Position numbers and translations under genes: made by a program
In this document: positions 1 through 7,690 of the stretch, piece after piece
How the letters are laid out: each line of letters opens with the position of its first letter
How positions within the stretch are numbered: position 1 is the stretch's first letter
The notes under the pieces: generated by a model
What the model was told of the DNA's origin: nothing
Seen by the model: only the letters and a program-made list of their open reading frames with translations
Database searches by the model: none
Assembly: GCA_036003885.1 (NCBI GenBank)
Contig: DASYSA010000103.1
Span: forward strand, 1 to 26,241
Reading direction: 5' to 3'
Source: DASYSA01 sp036003885
GTDB lineage: Bacteria; Acidobacteriota; Blastocatellia; UBA7656
Length of the DNA: 26,241 nt

Positions 1-273
1 GTAGAGGTCGATATTGACAGACTCGAAGGCATTGAAAGCATGAAATTCTCGTCGGTTAGCGGCAACGTTAATGTGAACTTGCCCAGTAGCCTCGATGCTG
101 ACATCCAAATGTCCAGTCTCAGCGGATCTCTGAAGACAGACTTTCCGATCGAAGTGAAGGAACGACGCTACGGCCCCGGCCGCTCGGCACAGGGGCGGGT
201 CGGCAGCGGTTCGCGAACTCTCAACGTGTCGGCTGTGTCCGGCAGCGTAAGCTTGACGCACTCGGGACGCTGA
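1..273 (+). CDS. DUF4097-like beta-repeat protein, C-terminal part
   Basis: The reading frame is open from the first base of the window, so the start lies outside; about 90 residues remain and end in TGA. The visible part alternates short beta-strands with Ser/Gly turns (FSSVSGNVNVNL, MSSLSGSL, NVSAVSGSVSL). This is the typical look of the right-handed beta-helix repeats of DUF4097, found in exported or envelope-associated bacterial proteins that often sit beside anti-sigma factors or PspC-type genes. No catalytic residues are expected. The family call rests on the repeat pattern only; upstream partners cannot be seen. A long GGGAGA/TCTCCC inverted repeat begins about 10 bases after the stop. 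Confidence 0.6.
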   Translation, partial: VEVDIDRLEGIESMKFSSVSGNVNVNLPSSLDADIQMSSLSGSLKTDFPIEVKERRYGPGRSAQGRVGSGSRTLNVSAVSGSVSLTHSGR

Positions 274-281
274 AGACAGAA

Positions 282-433
282 AGAGTGGGAGAGCGGGAGA
301 GTGGGAGAATGGGAGAATCTCCCCTTCTCCCGCTCTCCCCTTCTCCCGCTCTCCCCTTCTCCCACTCTCCCGCTCTCCCCTTCTCCCACTCTCCCGCTCT
401 CCCACTCTCCCGCTCTCCCGCTCTCCCACTCTC
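282..433. repeat. 8-nt tandem word array forming a long inverted repeat
   Basis: Positions 282-309 carry GGGAGAGT/GGGAGAGC-type words. From about 319 to 433 the complementary words CTCCCACT, CTCCCGCT and CTCCCCTT follow in about 14 units with a strict 8-nt period. Bases 282-309 are an exact 28-nt reverse complement of 381-408, and several other registers pair as well. It lies between the DUF4097-like stop and the oxidoreductase at 504. Any transcript crossing it would fold strongly, so it may end or stabilise the upstream mRNA. Strand slippage would make its length variable. Confidence 0.85.
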
Positions 434-503
434 TTGTTGCGCCCCGCTCGTTCTCTGGGTATCGTTCGCGTTAGCTTAGTCCGTGAACTGAGGAGTGGAA
501 TAG

Positions 504-1508
504 ATGATAAGGAAGGTTCAATGGGGAGTGTTGGGCGTCGCCAATATTGCTTTAAAGAAAGTCATCCCCGCCATGCAGCGCGGCGAGTGGTCTCAGGTGA
601 CTGCAATCGCCTCGAGGGACTTGCAGAAGGCGCAACGGGCAGCCGAACAGTTGGGAATCCCTAAAGCCTACGGGTCATACGAGGAGCTGCTGCTTGATTC
701 AGAAGTGGAGGCTGTTTACAACCCGCTTCCAAATCATATGCATGTGCCCTGGTCCATCAAGGCCGCGAATGCCGGCAAGCATGTCCTCTGCGAGAAGCCC
801 ATTGGTCTCACGGTTGAAGAGACCCGCGCACTGATTGAGGTGCGAGATCGCGCGGGCGTAAAGGTCGAGGAAGCTTTCATGGTTCGCACCCATCCTCAGT
901 GGCTGAGCGCGCTGAACCTGATCAAGGCGGGCAGAATCGGCGCGGTTCGTGCTGTAATGGGTTGTTTCAGCTATTACAACCGCGATCCCGGGAACATACG
1001 AAACATAGTCGAATATGGAGGGGGTGGAGTGATGGATATCGGCTGCTATCTGATCTACACTTCACGCCTGATATTTGGAGAAGAGCCCACACGAGTGTTG
1101 GGGTTGATGGAGAGAGATGCAGAGACGCGAACGGACATACTGACCTCTGGGGTCCTCGACTTTCCGTCAGGGCAATCGATATTCACCTGTAGCACGCAGC
1201 TTGTCCCGTATCAGCGGGTACAGATTCTGGGTAATCGGGGCCGCATCGAAATCGAGATCCCCTTCAACGCTCCAGCCGACCGACCTTGCCGGATTATTGT
1301 AGATAGTGGCGCGGACCTTTTCGGAGGAGGGGTCGAGACCATTGAATTCGAGCCCTGCGATCAGTACACAATCCAGGGAGATCTGTTCTCTAGAAGCATC
1401 CGGGAGAGTACAGAACCGCCAATTCCGCTTGAGAGTTCGATAGCGACGATGGCGGTGCTTGAGGCGGTCTTTCGCTCGGCCGAGTCGGACAAATGGGAGC
1501 GGCCCTGA
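504..1508 (+). CDS. Gfo/Idh/MocA-family NAD(P)-dependent oxidoreductase
   Basis: A 334-residue cytoplasmic protein of normal family length. The N-terminal Rossmann domain opens with WGVLGVANIA (residues 7-16), a variant of the usual GxGxxA loop. The family signature CEKPIGL is at 96-102, with K98 as the nicotinamide-site lysine. GGVMDIGCY puts D178 and Y182 where glucose-fructose oxidoreductase and dimeric dihydrodiol dehydrogenase have their catalytic Asp/Tyr pair, so a sugar or diol substrate is plausible; the real substrate is unknown. The ATG has a good Shine-Dalgarno (AGGAG, 8 nt upstream). The gene appears to stand alone: a repeat array precedes it and a perfect hairpin starts 5 nt after its stop. 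Confidence 0.9.
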   Translation: MIRKVQWGVLGVANIALKKVIPAMQRGEWSQVTAIASRDLQKAQRAAEQLGIPKAYGSYEELLLDSEVEAVYNPLPNHMHVPWSIKAANAGKHVLCEKPIGLTVEETRALIEVRDRAGVKVEEAFMVRTHPQWLSALNLIKAGRIGAVRAVMGCFSYYNRDPGNIRNIVEYGGGGVMDIGCYLIYTSRLIFGEEPTRVLGLMERDAETRTDILTSGVLDFPSGQSIFTCSTQLVPYQRVQILGNRGRIEIEIPFNAPADRPCRIIVDSGADLFGGGVETIEFEPCDQYTIQGDLFSRSIRESTEPPIPLESSIATMAVLEAVFRSAESDKWERP

Positions 1509-1512
1509 CATC

Positions 1513-1594
1513 GGAAAGGAAATGCGAAATGCGAAGTGCGAAATGCGAAAAGCCCACTTCGCATTTCGCACTTCGCATTTCGCATTTCCTTTCC
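1513..1594. repeat. Perfect 37-bp inverted repeat built from a 7-nt word
   Basis: The left arm 1513-1549 is an exact reverse complement of the right arm 1558-1594, leaving an 8-nt loop (AAGCCCAC). Inside each arm the word GAAATGC/GAAGTGC repeats about four times with 7-nt period. It begins 5 nt after the oxidoreductase stop. In RNA it would be a very stable stem and could terminate transcription or protect the 3' end, although no T-run follows. It belongs to the same class of word-repeat elements as the arrays near 282, 16223 and 18286. Confidence 0.9.
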
Positions 1595-1603
1595 ATTGAT
1601 TCT

Positions 1604-1645
1604 TTCAATTTTCCTGTTTATCCTTGTTAATCCTGTTGGTTCCTG
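1604..1645 (+). repeat. 9-nt-period word array (TCCTGTT-like)
   Basis: Related words (TTTCCTGTT, TATCCTTGT, TAATCCTGT, TGGTTCCTGG) follow each other at about 9-nt spacing, directly after the 37-bp inverted repeat and just before the secreted-protein start at 1657. Only direct repetition is seen, not an inverted partner. An upstream in-frame ATG at 1624 lies inside this array, which is one reason for preferring the start at 1657. Confidence 0.6.
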
Positions 1646-1656
1646 GACGGTGTGTT

Positions 1657-2355
1657 ATGAGTACGATCTGTTTTCTGATTCCTCGGGTGCCGGCGCTTCT
1701 ACTTGCGCTCTATCTGCCTCTCGCCGACGCGGCACAGGAAAGCGAGACGCCGCGACCCTCTGCGGCAGGCTTCAGCTACAGATTTGAGAACGCGCGCTTC
1801 TATGTTCCGCTGATGGAGATCGATTTGGCGCCGGATGGAGTGGGTGAGCTCCGTTTCAAGCGCGGCACAACGGATGAGATAATCGATCTCAAGCTCAAGA
1901 TGCTGCCTGAGACGATGTCCCGAATTCGCGGGCTGTATGATGGGATCAGCTTTCTTGATTCTACAGAAGAGTACCAGGGCAAGAAGGACTTCTCGCATTT
2001 GGGATGGATGACCATTCGAGCGAGCGACGGCAGGCGCGAGCGCAAGGTTCGTTTCAACAACACTGCCAACAAACAGATGAAGGAACTGGCCGACCTCTTC
2101 CGCAGCATCGCTACTCAGCAGATGCACCTGTTCGACCTCGAGACCGCCCAGCAGTATCAGCCCCTCGATGTGCCGCGACAACTCGATGCCATTGAAGCCG
2201 ATCTGAGGCTGGGGAATATTGCCGAGCTCGAGCAGATCGCGTTGGCGCTGCGCGAAATAGCGGCTGGAGACACGCTGCCCCTCATTGCTCGCAATCAGGC
2301 AAATCGTATGATAGCCGACATCCAGAAGGGGAAGTACAAACTGTCTTCGAAGTGA
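1657..2355 (+). CDS. Secreted hypothetical protein
   Basis: A protein of 232 residues from the ATG at 1657. This start puts a signal peptide at the very N-terminus (MSTICFLIPRVPALLLALYL, then an A-D-A-A cleavage-like site near residue 26); the ATG at 1624 would add 11 residues coded by repeat DNA. The mature part looks mixed alpha/beta, with a beta-rich middle and a helical C-terminus (about 140-225) rich in Leu, Glu and Gln. No catalytic motif or known family was recognised. It is followed 92 nt later by another uncharacterised protein on the same strand, so they may be co-transcribed. An exported role is the only functional statement supported. Confidence 0.7.
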   Translation: MSTICFLIPRVPALLLALYLPLADAAQESETPRPSAAGFSYRFENARFYVPLMEIDLAPDGVGELRFKRGTTDEIIDLKLKMLPETMSRIRGLYDGISFLDSTEEYQGKKDFSHLGWMTIRASDGRRERKVRFNNTANKQMKELADLFRSIATQQMHLFDLETAQQYQPLDVPRQLDAIEADLRLGNIAELEQIALALREIAAGDTLPLIARNQANRMIADIQKGKYKLSSK

Positions 2356-2447
2356 TGAGACGGGAAATTAGCGCAACCGCACCAGCTCAGCTTTCGGGTG
2401 TCAGTGAAGGAATCTTCGCGCTTGTTATCGGCCTGGGCTTCTGATTT

Positions 2448-3899
2448 ATGTTCATTCCTCGGGGAAAGGCAGTACACGAGAATCTGGCGAGCAGCTACGT
2501 GCTGCTCGATGCGCTTGTAGAAGACCTGTGCGAAGGAGGCTTCTCGGGCATCGTAGAAGTCGTGCTGCGCAACACCGACAGCTACGTGATAATAGATCGG
2601 GGGATCGTCGCTGCAGTGATCGAGCAGCGCGGGCACACCGGCGAATTGAGGGGCGGTCGCTTGTTTTCAATAACCCTGGAAGAACTCGCCTCCAGATCGC
2701 GAGGCGAACGCGGCCGAATTTCGGTTTACAGTTTCCCCGCCGGCGCGACGGCAGCCCTTGCCGGACTGGTCGACGCCGAACCGCTCTACACTGCGCTCAG
2801 CACCGATTTCGCCGACCTCGAAAGGATGATTGCCAAGCTCCGCCGCGAAAGCGACCGCGAGTGGTTCGTGCAGGTCGCTACGATGGACGGTAACCTCGCT
2901 CATGTGCACATAGAGGATGACCATTGCCGCGTATTGAGGTTCGATGGCGTCAGCAACCCTAACGATGGTCCGGTCGCCGAGGGCCCCGCCCTGAAAGAAG
3001 TGCTTGATGAGTGCAATCGGGCCGGAGGCACCTTCGACGTATACTTCAGACGCACCGCAGTCGAGGGGACGCCCGCACCTGCGCGGAGTAAAACGGCGGA
3101 GCCATCGCCGGCAGTTCCTGCCGATGCCGCCAAACATCCGGAATCAGTGTCTCGGAAGAGCGCCACTAAACCAACCGAAACCGCCGCAGCAGAAGCGCGT
3201 TCACCTGCCGCTGAAAAAGTGGAGCCTCCGGCCCCGCCCGTCAGGGAGGAGATGCCCTTCTTCATCGAGCCGAGTAATGGCGACCAATTCGACCCTGGCG
3301 CGCTCATAGAAGAAGACAGGGACAGATACTGGTCCTCGTCGCCGGCCGAGCCGCTCCTGGTCGTAGCAGCGTCGGCGTCCAGCAGCGGAGACTTGTTGGC
3401 GGCGCCGGTGAGCGCCGACCCCGCGGAGAAATTGGTCGAGGAAACCGAGGCTGTGGCAGCCGCTTCGGTTCACGGCCAGCCGGTCGATGTGGAGGAAGCC
3501 GAAATAATGGCTGAGATCAAGCGATTGATGGGTGAGATCGCAAGGACCATCGACGAAGCCTGTCGAACAATCGAACAGCGGGATGCTTTTTCAATGTACC
3601 TTCGGGCGGGTCAGCTCAAGATCGCTGACCGCTATCCGTTCCTGGATCCATTCGGCGCGGAGTTCGAATACCTCGGGGGCGAGATAGTCTTCATCGGCAA
3701 GGCCAGTCCTACTCAGTTCAGGGAAGGGTTGACGGAGAGTCTCAGACTCGCGGTTGTTGGGGTCGGGCAGTCCAGCGCTCAACCTGCCCGGTTGCGCGCG
3801 GCTGTGACCGATGATCTGCGCCAGCTTCTCGAACGCCTGCGTCCCGATCTCGAACGGTATGGGATCGTCGAATCAATCGAATGGATTCTCAATTTCTAG
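2448..3899 (+). CDS. Two-domain hypothetical protein with Pro/Ala-rich linker
   Basis: A 483-residue soluble protein with no signal peptide or membrane segment. Residues 1-115 include GFSGIVEVVL followed by IDRGIVAAVIE, which resembles the effector-domain pattern of DUF4388/PatA-type regulatory proteins; this likeness is weak. Residues 120-205 form a second alpha/beta unit. Residues 206-345 are a low-complexity Pro/Ala/Glu linker. Residues 350-483 are mostly helical (EIMAEIKRLMGEIARTIDEA) with a small beta element, ending in SIEWILNF. No Shine-Dalgarno is evident before the ATG at 2448, so the start is less certain than the frame. A regulatory or scaffold role is a guess from the architecture. 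Confidence 0.65.
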   Translation: MFIPRGKAVHENLASSYVLLDALVEDLCEGGFSGIVEVVLRNTDSYVIIDRGIVAAVIEQRGHTGELRGGRLFSITLEELASRSRGERGRISVYSFPAGATAALAGLVDAEPLYTALSTDFADLERMIAKLRRESDREWFVQVATMDGNLAHVHIEDDHCRVLRFDGVSNPNDGPVAEGPALKEVLDECNRAGGTFDVYFRRTAVEGTPAPARSKTAEPSPAVPADAAKHPESVSRKSATKPTETAAAEARSPAAEKVEPPAPPVREEMPFFIEPSNGDQFDPGALIEEDRDRYWSSSPAEPLLVVAASASSSGDLLAAPVSADPAEKLVEETEAVAAASVHGQPVDVEEAEIMAEIKRLMGEIARTIDEACRTIEQRDAFSMYLRAGQLKIADRYPFLDPFGAEFEYLGGEIVFIGKASPTQFREGLTESLRLAVVGVGQSSAQPARLRAAVTDDLRQLLERLRPDLERYGIVESIEWILNF

Positions 3900-4067
3900 C
3901 TGCCACTGTATCTGATAATGTCGTCGCGGAATCCGCCCACGGCAGTGCGTGCCCACCTCCCTTCAGTTGGTGCCTTTCCCCGGAGCGAACGACCATCACC
4001 AGGGGACTTGGGTGGAACTCAGAACGACATTTTGTCCATCAAAATAACTGTTACAAAGTTCTAACTC

Positions 4068-6023
4068 TCACAACTCCAACTGAGAAAGCCGGCGATTCAC
4101 TTCAGCGGCGTCGGGCGCATTAGGCGCAAGCTCCAGGTACTTCTCGTACTCCGCGCGTGCGCTCACGCGTTGGCCCAGCTTATCGTAGGTCCAACCCAGC
4201 CTGAGGTGTATTAGAGCAAATCTGCGCGGGACGGTGCTGAGAGCGCTCTCAAACATTGCCAGCGCCTCCTCATAGCGACCCTGGTCGAAGTAGAACTGTC
4301 CCGTGTAGAACAAGCCGGTTGCCCGTGGCCAGATCTCGAGTGAGCGCAGCATGTTTCGCTCAGCTCCCGCAGGATTCTTTGCCTGCGCCTGAAGCAATCC
4401 AAGGTTCAAATGCATGGTTGCCAGCTTGAATCTGGTAATGGGGGTCTCTTCGGCCGACGAGGTCCCGCGTTCGAGATACTCGATGGACTTGTCCAGCTTC
4501 CCATTCGCGCGCGCGAAATAGCTCAGGATCAGATACGGGCTGGCGCTTCCCGGCGCCAACTCCAGACCCTTGAAGGCCTGCTCTTCGCCCTCTCGAACCC
4601 GGCCGGATTCAAAGTATGCGCGTGCCAGGGAGACGTGAGCTTCAGCCGAGTTCGGGTCGGCCGCAACGCAATTCTCGAACAGGATGATTCCATCGTTCCA
4701 CATTCGATTCTGCCGGACGTCCGCCGCGCCGTAGACGAGTAGAAGCACGGCTGCCACAGCGGCCCCCGCTTTCAAGCCGTAGCGCCTGGTCAACCAATCG
4801 ATCAGCAGAGCCATCGCCAGACAGAATCCGATTGAAGGAAGGTAGAGATATCTGTCCTGGATCAGGTATTCGGGGTCGAACTGTCGCATTCCACCCAGCG
4901 CCGGGGCCAGCATGGCGATGAACCAGACAGCAGCCCAGGCGAGCAATCGCGATCGGGTCACGGCGATCGCCGCGATCAGCGCCACGATCACCGCCAGAGG
5001 AACGAGAAACTCTTTGGCGGCAATTGATCCCACGAATTCGGTATAGTGCTGATAGCTGTAACCCCACGGCAGAAGCATAAGCTTGATGTACTTGACGAGG
5101 GCCAACGGAATTGTCATCAGCGCCCAGTCAGTTGGATAGCGCTGGCCGCTGCCAAAAAGCACTCCGCGCAGAGCAAAGGAACGCATCCCGAAATAAGCGG
5201 CAGTCGGCAGCGCCAGCAGAGCAGGCAACCACACAGCCCGTATCAGTCTCACCTTCAACGGCGCCAGATCTTTGAAGTGGAACAACTCACACCAGGCGAT
5301 CACGAGCGGCAGCGCCAGCGCTGTCTCTTTGCCGAAGAGCGCGACAAAGTAGAAGAAGATTAATCCCGCAATCAGGTACTTGCGCCCACCGTTGCGCCAG
5401 CGCAGATAGCACCAGAACGCAGGCAGCAGGAACAAAGCCATCAATGGATCCGTTATTCCGGACACCCACGCCACCGACTCGGCATGTGCAGGATGCAGCG
5501 CGAACAGTGCGCCGGTGATCGCCGCCATTTCAGGCCGATGGGTCAGTTCCCTGATCGTGATGAATACGAGAAGCGTCGCCGCGGCGTGGATCAGCAGGTT
5601 AATCAAGTGCCAGCCCCAGGGCGCCAGCCCGACTATTGCGTAATTGATAGTGAACAGCGTCATAAAGATAGGCCGATAATAAGTATCGACCGTGAACAGT
5701 ATGTCGCTGGTGGCGTAGGACCAAACGCTGCTGGTGAACGAATGGGGGATGTTGTTTAACCTCTGAATCGCGACGTTCTTGACGATTTGAGTATCGTCGT
5801 CGGCCACCCAGCCGTTCCAGAGGGTATTGAGCGAAACCAGAATAGCCAGAGCCACAGGCGCCAGAGCGTAAATCCATTTCGATCTCGCCGAGAGAGTGTC
5901 CGTACCGGCAGGAAGCTGTTCCGGCTCTGCGGAGTCGATCACGGCAATTGGGGTGGGCGGAGCCAGCGGTGTGGATGCCCGGGGATCAAGTGATCTCGAG
6001 CGTGTTCGCTTCTTACCTGACAT
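4068..6023 (-). CDS. TMTC-like membrane protein O-mannosyltransferase with TPRs
   Basis: A 651-residue integral membrane protein. After a basic, Pro-rich N-terminus it has about 10-12 hydrophobic segments (roughly 50-435) and then at least four TPR units (455-640). Hallmarks of the GT-C fold TMTC group are present: an acidic luminal loop WVADDD (72-77), where the catalytic Asp is expected, YYRP at 115-118, LHPAHAESVAWVSG at 176-189 and QDRYLYLPSIGF at 389-400. These enzymes use a polyprenyl-phosphate sugar to glycosylate proteins on the outer face of the membrane; the TPRs probably bind the acceptor. The bacterial acceptor is unknown. It is transcribed alone from a near-consensus promoter about 80-110 nt upstream of the ATG. 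Confidence 0.85.
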   Translation of the reverse strand: MSGKKRTRSRSLDPRASTPLAPPTPIAVIDSAEPEQLPAGTDTLSARSKWIYALAPVALAILVSLNTLWNGWVADDDTQIVKNVAIQRLNNIPHSFTSSVWSYATSDILFTVDTYYRPIFMTLFTINYAIVGLAPWGWHLINLLIHAAATLLVFITIRELTHRPEMAAITGALFALHPAHAESVAWVSGITDPLMALFLLPAFWCYLRWRNGGRKYLIAGLIFFYFVALFGKETALALPLVIAWCELFHFKDLAPLKVRLIRAVWLPALLALPTAAYFGMRSFALRGVLFGSGQRYPTDWALMTIPLALVKYIKLMLLPWGYSYQHYTEFVGSIAAKEFLVPLAVIVALIAAIAVTRSRLLAWAAVWFIAMLAPALGGMRQFDPEYLIQDRYLYLPSIGFCLAMALLIDWLTRRYGLKAGAAVAAVLLLVYGAADVRQNRMWNDGIILFENCVAADPNSAEAHVSLARAYFESGRVREGEEQAFKGLELAPGSASPYLILSYFARANGKLDKSIEYLERGTSSAEETPITRFKLATMHLNLGLLQAQAKNPAGAERNMLRSLEIWPRATGLFYTGQFYFDQGRYEEALAMFESALSTVPRRFALIHLRLGWTYDKLGQRVSARAEYEKYLELAPNAPDAAEVNRRLSQLEL

Positions 6024-6105
6024 AGCAGACTTCGAGCTACACCACTGACGCCGATCGACATGCTATGCCTGGCGCGGGGTGTCCTAAGGGTTCAAGATTA
6101 GGTAT

Positions 6106-6133
6106 TAAATAGGCTGGGCAGTTCCCTTGTCAA
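6106..6133 (-). promoter_or_regulatory. Sigma-70 promoter for the TMTC-like gene
   Basis: Read on the minus strand, TTGACA (6133-6128) matches the -35 consensus exactly. A 16-nt spacer leads to TATTTA (6111-6106); TTTAAT at 18-nt spacing is an alternative -10. The predicted start near 6099 gives a leader of about 75 nt before the ATG at 6023. Confidence 0.65.
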
Positions 6134-6181
6134 CGGAGCTTGTTACATCAGCCGGTTGGGGGATTCGCCCGATTCGACCTT

Positions 6182-6207
6182 GTAGGCCGGCCGGAAGGAT
6201 GGCCTAC
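6182..6207. repeat. REP-like hairpin GTAGGCC...GGCCTAC
   Basis: Arms GTAGGCC (6182-6188) and GGCCTAC (6201-6207) are exact reverse complements around a 12-nt loop. It lies in the spacer between the divergent TMTC-like promoter and the 3' end of the XRE gene. Short GC-rich hairpins of this kind are common interspersed repeats; only one copy with these arms is in the window. Confidence 0.5.
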
Positions 6208-6223
6208 CTCCCGGTCGCCATTT

Positions 6224-6251
6224 CTCACAGTCATTCGAGAAACTGTGTGAG
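6224..6251. other. Imperfect hairpin downstream of the XRE gene
   Basis: CTCACAGT (6224-6231) pairs with ACTGTG plus TGAG (6242-6251) with a 2-nt bulge. It starts 24 nt beyond the stop of the minus-strand XRE gene, where a terminator would be expected, but there is no T-run on either strand. It could equally be an operator-like dyad. Confidence 0.35.
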
Positions 6252-6274
6252 GCGTTAATGAAATGGGCACCCTC

Positions 6275-6613
6275 TTACATCAGCGGGCCTGTGGTGTCCG
6301 TCTGTGAATAGAACTTTCGGAGCAATTCATCGACATCCTTCTTGCCGATTACTTCGAAGACCAATGCGGGTGGAATACCAAGCCCCTCGGCAAGTCTGAG
6401 CGCACTCTCGACATTGAGTGTGCTCACAACTGATGAAAGAATCTTGGAGAGCAATCCCTGATCGAATCCAGTCAGGCGGCAGAAGTCGATCTGCCGCATC
6501 CCTCTTGCGCGCAAGTGCGCGCTTACGAGATGGGCAAGAGGACTGCGATGTGTCTTTTCAGCCGAGGCATCTTGGTTCGTGTCTCTTGCAGTTTGGAAGC
6601 TTGGTTTTGTCAT
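6275..6613 (-). CDS. XRE-family helix-turn-helix regulator
   Basis: A 112-residue DNA-binding protein. After a polar N-terminus of about 25 residues, residues 30-86 form a five-helix Cro/C1-type HTH; the recognition helix lies around FDQGLLSKILSS (50-61) and is followed by LNVESALRLAEGLGI. The C-terminal tail (KKDVDELLRKFY) is short, so no ligand-binding or peptidase domain is fused. The ATG is preceded by a strong Shine-Dalgarno (GAGGAG, 6 nt). It sits 33 nt downstream of a small GTG-start ORF and the Wzz-like gene on the same strand, so the three may form one operon with this protein as local regulator. Confidence 0.85.
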   Translation of the reverse strand: MTKPSFQTARDTNQDASAEKTHRSPLAHLVSAHLRARGMRQIDFCRLTGFDQGLLSKILSSVVSTLNVESALRLAEGLGIPPALVFEVIGKKDVDELLRKFYSQTDTTGPLM

Positions 6614-6646
6614 TAAGGGCTCCTCAGGCGTTTTCGAATTTGCTAT

Positions 6647-6880
6647 TCATCGTATGCCCTTGCTCGCACAAGCGGTCAAGCGTGCAGGCTGGCGCCCTCC
6701 ACGCGTTAGAAATGTAATGAAAGTCGTGACTCCGACAAGACTCGATTTCCTGGTGATCTTCTTGAACAGATTTCCATGGACGACGACCGTGTCCCCCACC
6801 ATAACAAGCACCCCGGGGGCATACACGTCGCCCAGCACGCCTATCTTTGCGCTGTTTGCCTCCAGCAACGAAACGGCCAC
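6647..6880 (-). CDS. Small hypothetical ORF (GTG start)
   Basis: A 77-residue frame beginning with GTG, with a clear Shine-Dalgarno (AAAGGA, 7 nt upstream), between the Wzz-like gene (gap 60 nt) and the XRE gene (gap 33 nt). Residues 10-50 have a protein-like beta-strand pattern (AKIGVLGDVYAPGVLVMVGD), while the last 20 residues are Arg/Ala/Gly-rich and less convincing. A competing frame starts at an ATG at 6911 or a GTG at 6944 but reads as Arg/Gly-rich nonsense; a frameshift joining MKTVLVKGLTGGR to this frame cannot be excluded. No family was recognised. Confidence 0.35.
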   Translation of the reverse strand: MAVSLLEANSAKIGVLGDVYAPGVLVMVGDTVVVHGNLFKKITRKSSLVGVTTFITFLTRGGRQPARLTACASKGIR

Positions 6881-6940
6881 CCGTGAGTCCTTTCACCAGC
6901 ACGGTCTTCATCTTTCGACGCGCGGTGAGACTGAGCAGAC

Positions 6941-7690
6941 TCACTGCGAGTGTTCTGTAGTGTTCACAAGCCAGCGGGTCTTTGTTTGCTCGAGCATGTA
7001 CTTCTGATCCTTGAGACTCTCCACGTTCATCTGTTGGTTGCGCAACGCTTCGACTGACGGTTGAGAGGAACGCGGAGGAGAAGCCGCGGACGATTGTACG
7101 GGTTCCTTGGAGCCGGAAAGCCAGGGACCTCTATGTTCAACTTCTCGCAGCTTCGAAGACAGCTCATTCGTCCGCTTCCGCAACGCCTCGACTTCCGCCG
7201 AAGCGCCGGTGAGATCATCGTGAATGCCTTCGGAAATGAGGCGATCGACCAGGTCTGCAGTTACGCCTCGCGCGGTCTCCGGATCAGGAGCCCGAAAAGA
7301 GATCCTGAAAGCGACGCCCGGTTGATCGGGGACTGACGCGAGGTCGACTCCGACGTGGGCGCTCACGCCGGCGACTATATTCTCTTGATTGATGCCCTTG
7401 CGCGCCTGTCGAAACTGATCGTGTCGGTCAATCAACGCAATGATCGCGGCGCGATCGGTCGCTTGCCGGCGGACGTGGTTCAATAGCAGCTCGGGCGCCT
7501 GACTGGCCGGGCCGGCAGCCTTGGATGGGTCTGCGACTATCGCTGCCGATGAGATGTATTCGACCGGCATCAGCCATATAGCCAACCCGCAGTTACCGGT
7601 GATAACCAGAGCCGGCAGAATCTGCGCTATCTTGTGGCGGCGCGCCATTCGAACGAGGTCTGTGAGGTTGCGTGGTCTGGCGGAATTCAT
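6941..7690 (-). CDS. Wzz/GumC-like chain-length determinant, short form
   Basis: From the ATG at 7690 (GAGG upstream) the protein has 249 residues; an in-frame ATG at 7723 lacks a ribosome site. A cytoplasmic N-terminus (RNLTDLVRMARRHK) leads into one membrane segment (about 20-42), then YISSAAIVADPSK, which matches the start of the periplasmic domain of Wzz/GumC polysaccharide co-polymerases. An alpha/beta periplasmic stretch and coiled-coil-forming segments (160-187, 213-239) follow. Full GumC proteins run to 450-750 residues and return through a second membrane helix; here the frame stops right after the coiled coil. No sugar-synthesis genes are nearby, so it is either a truncated relic or a one-TM variant with another role. 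Confidence 0.6.
   Translation of the reverse strand: MNSARPRNLTDLVRMARRHKIAQILPALVITGNCGLAIWLMPVEYISSAAIVADPSKAAGPASQAPELLLNHVRRQATDRAAIIALIDRHDQFRQARKGINQENIVAGVSAHVGVDLASVPDQPGVAFRISFRAPDPETARGVTADLVDRLISEGIHDDLTGASAEVEALRKRTNELSSKLREVEHRGPWLSGSKEPVQSSAASPPRSSQPSVEALRNQQMNVESLKDQKYMLEQTKTRWLVNTTEHSQ

Noticed and set aside
319..433. Regular repeat array that might suggest a CRISPR
   Set aside because: The period is 8 nt with near-identical words and no unique spacers of 30-40 nt; it is a simple tandem array, not a CRISPR.
6141..6284. Direct repeat TTACATCAGC at 6141 and 6275 as a possible attachment or insertion scar
   Set aside because: The copies are only 10 nt long, the second is the end of the XRE coding sequence, and nothing mobile lies between them.
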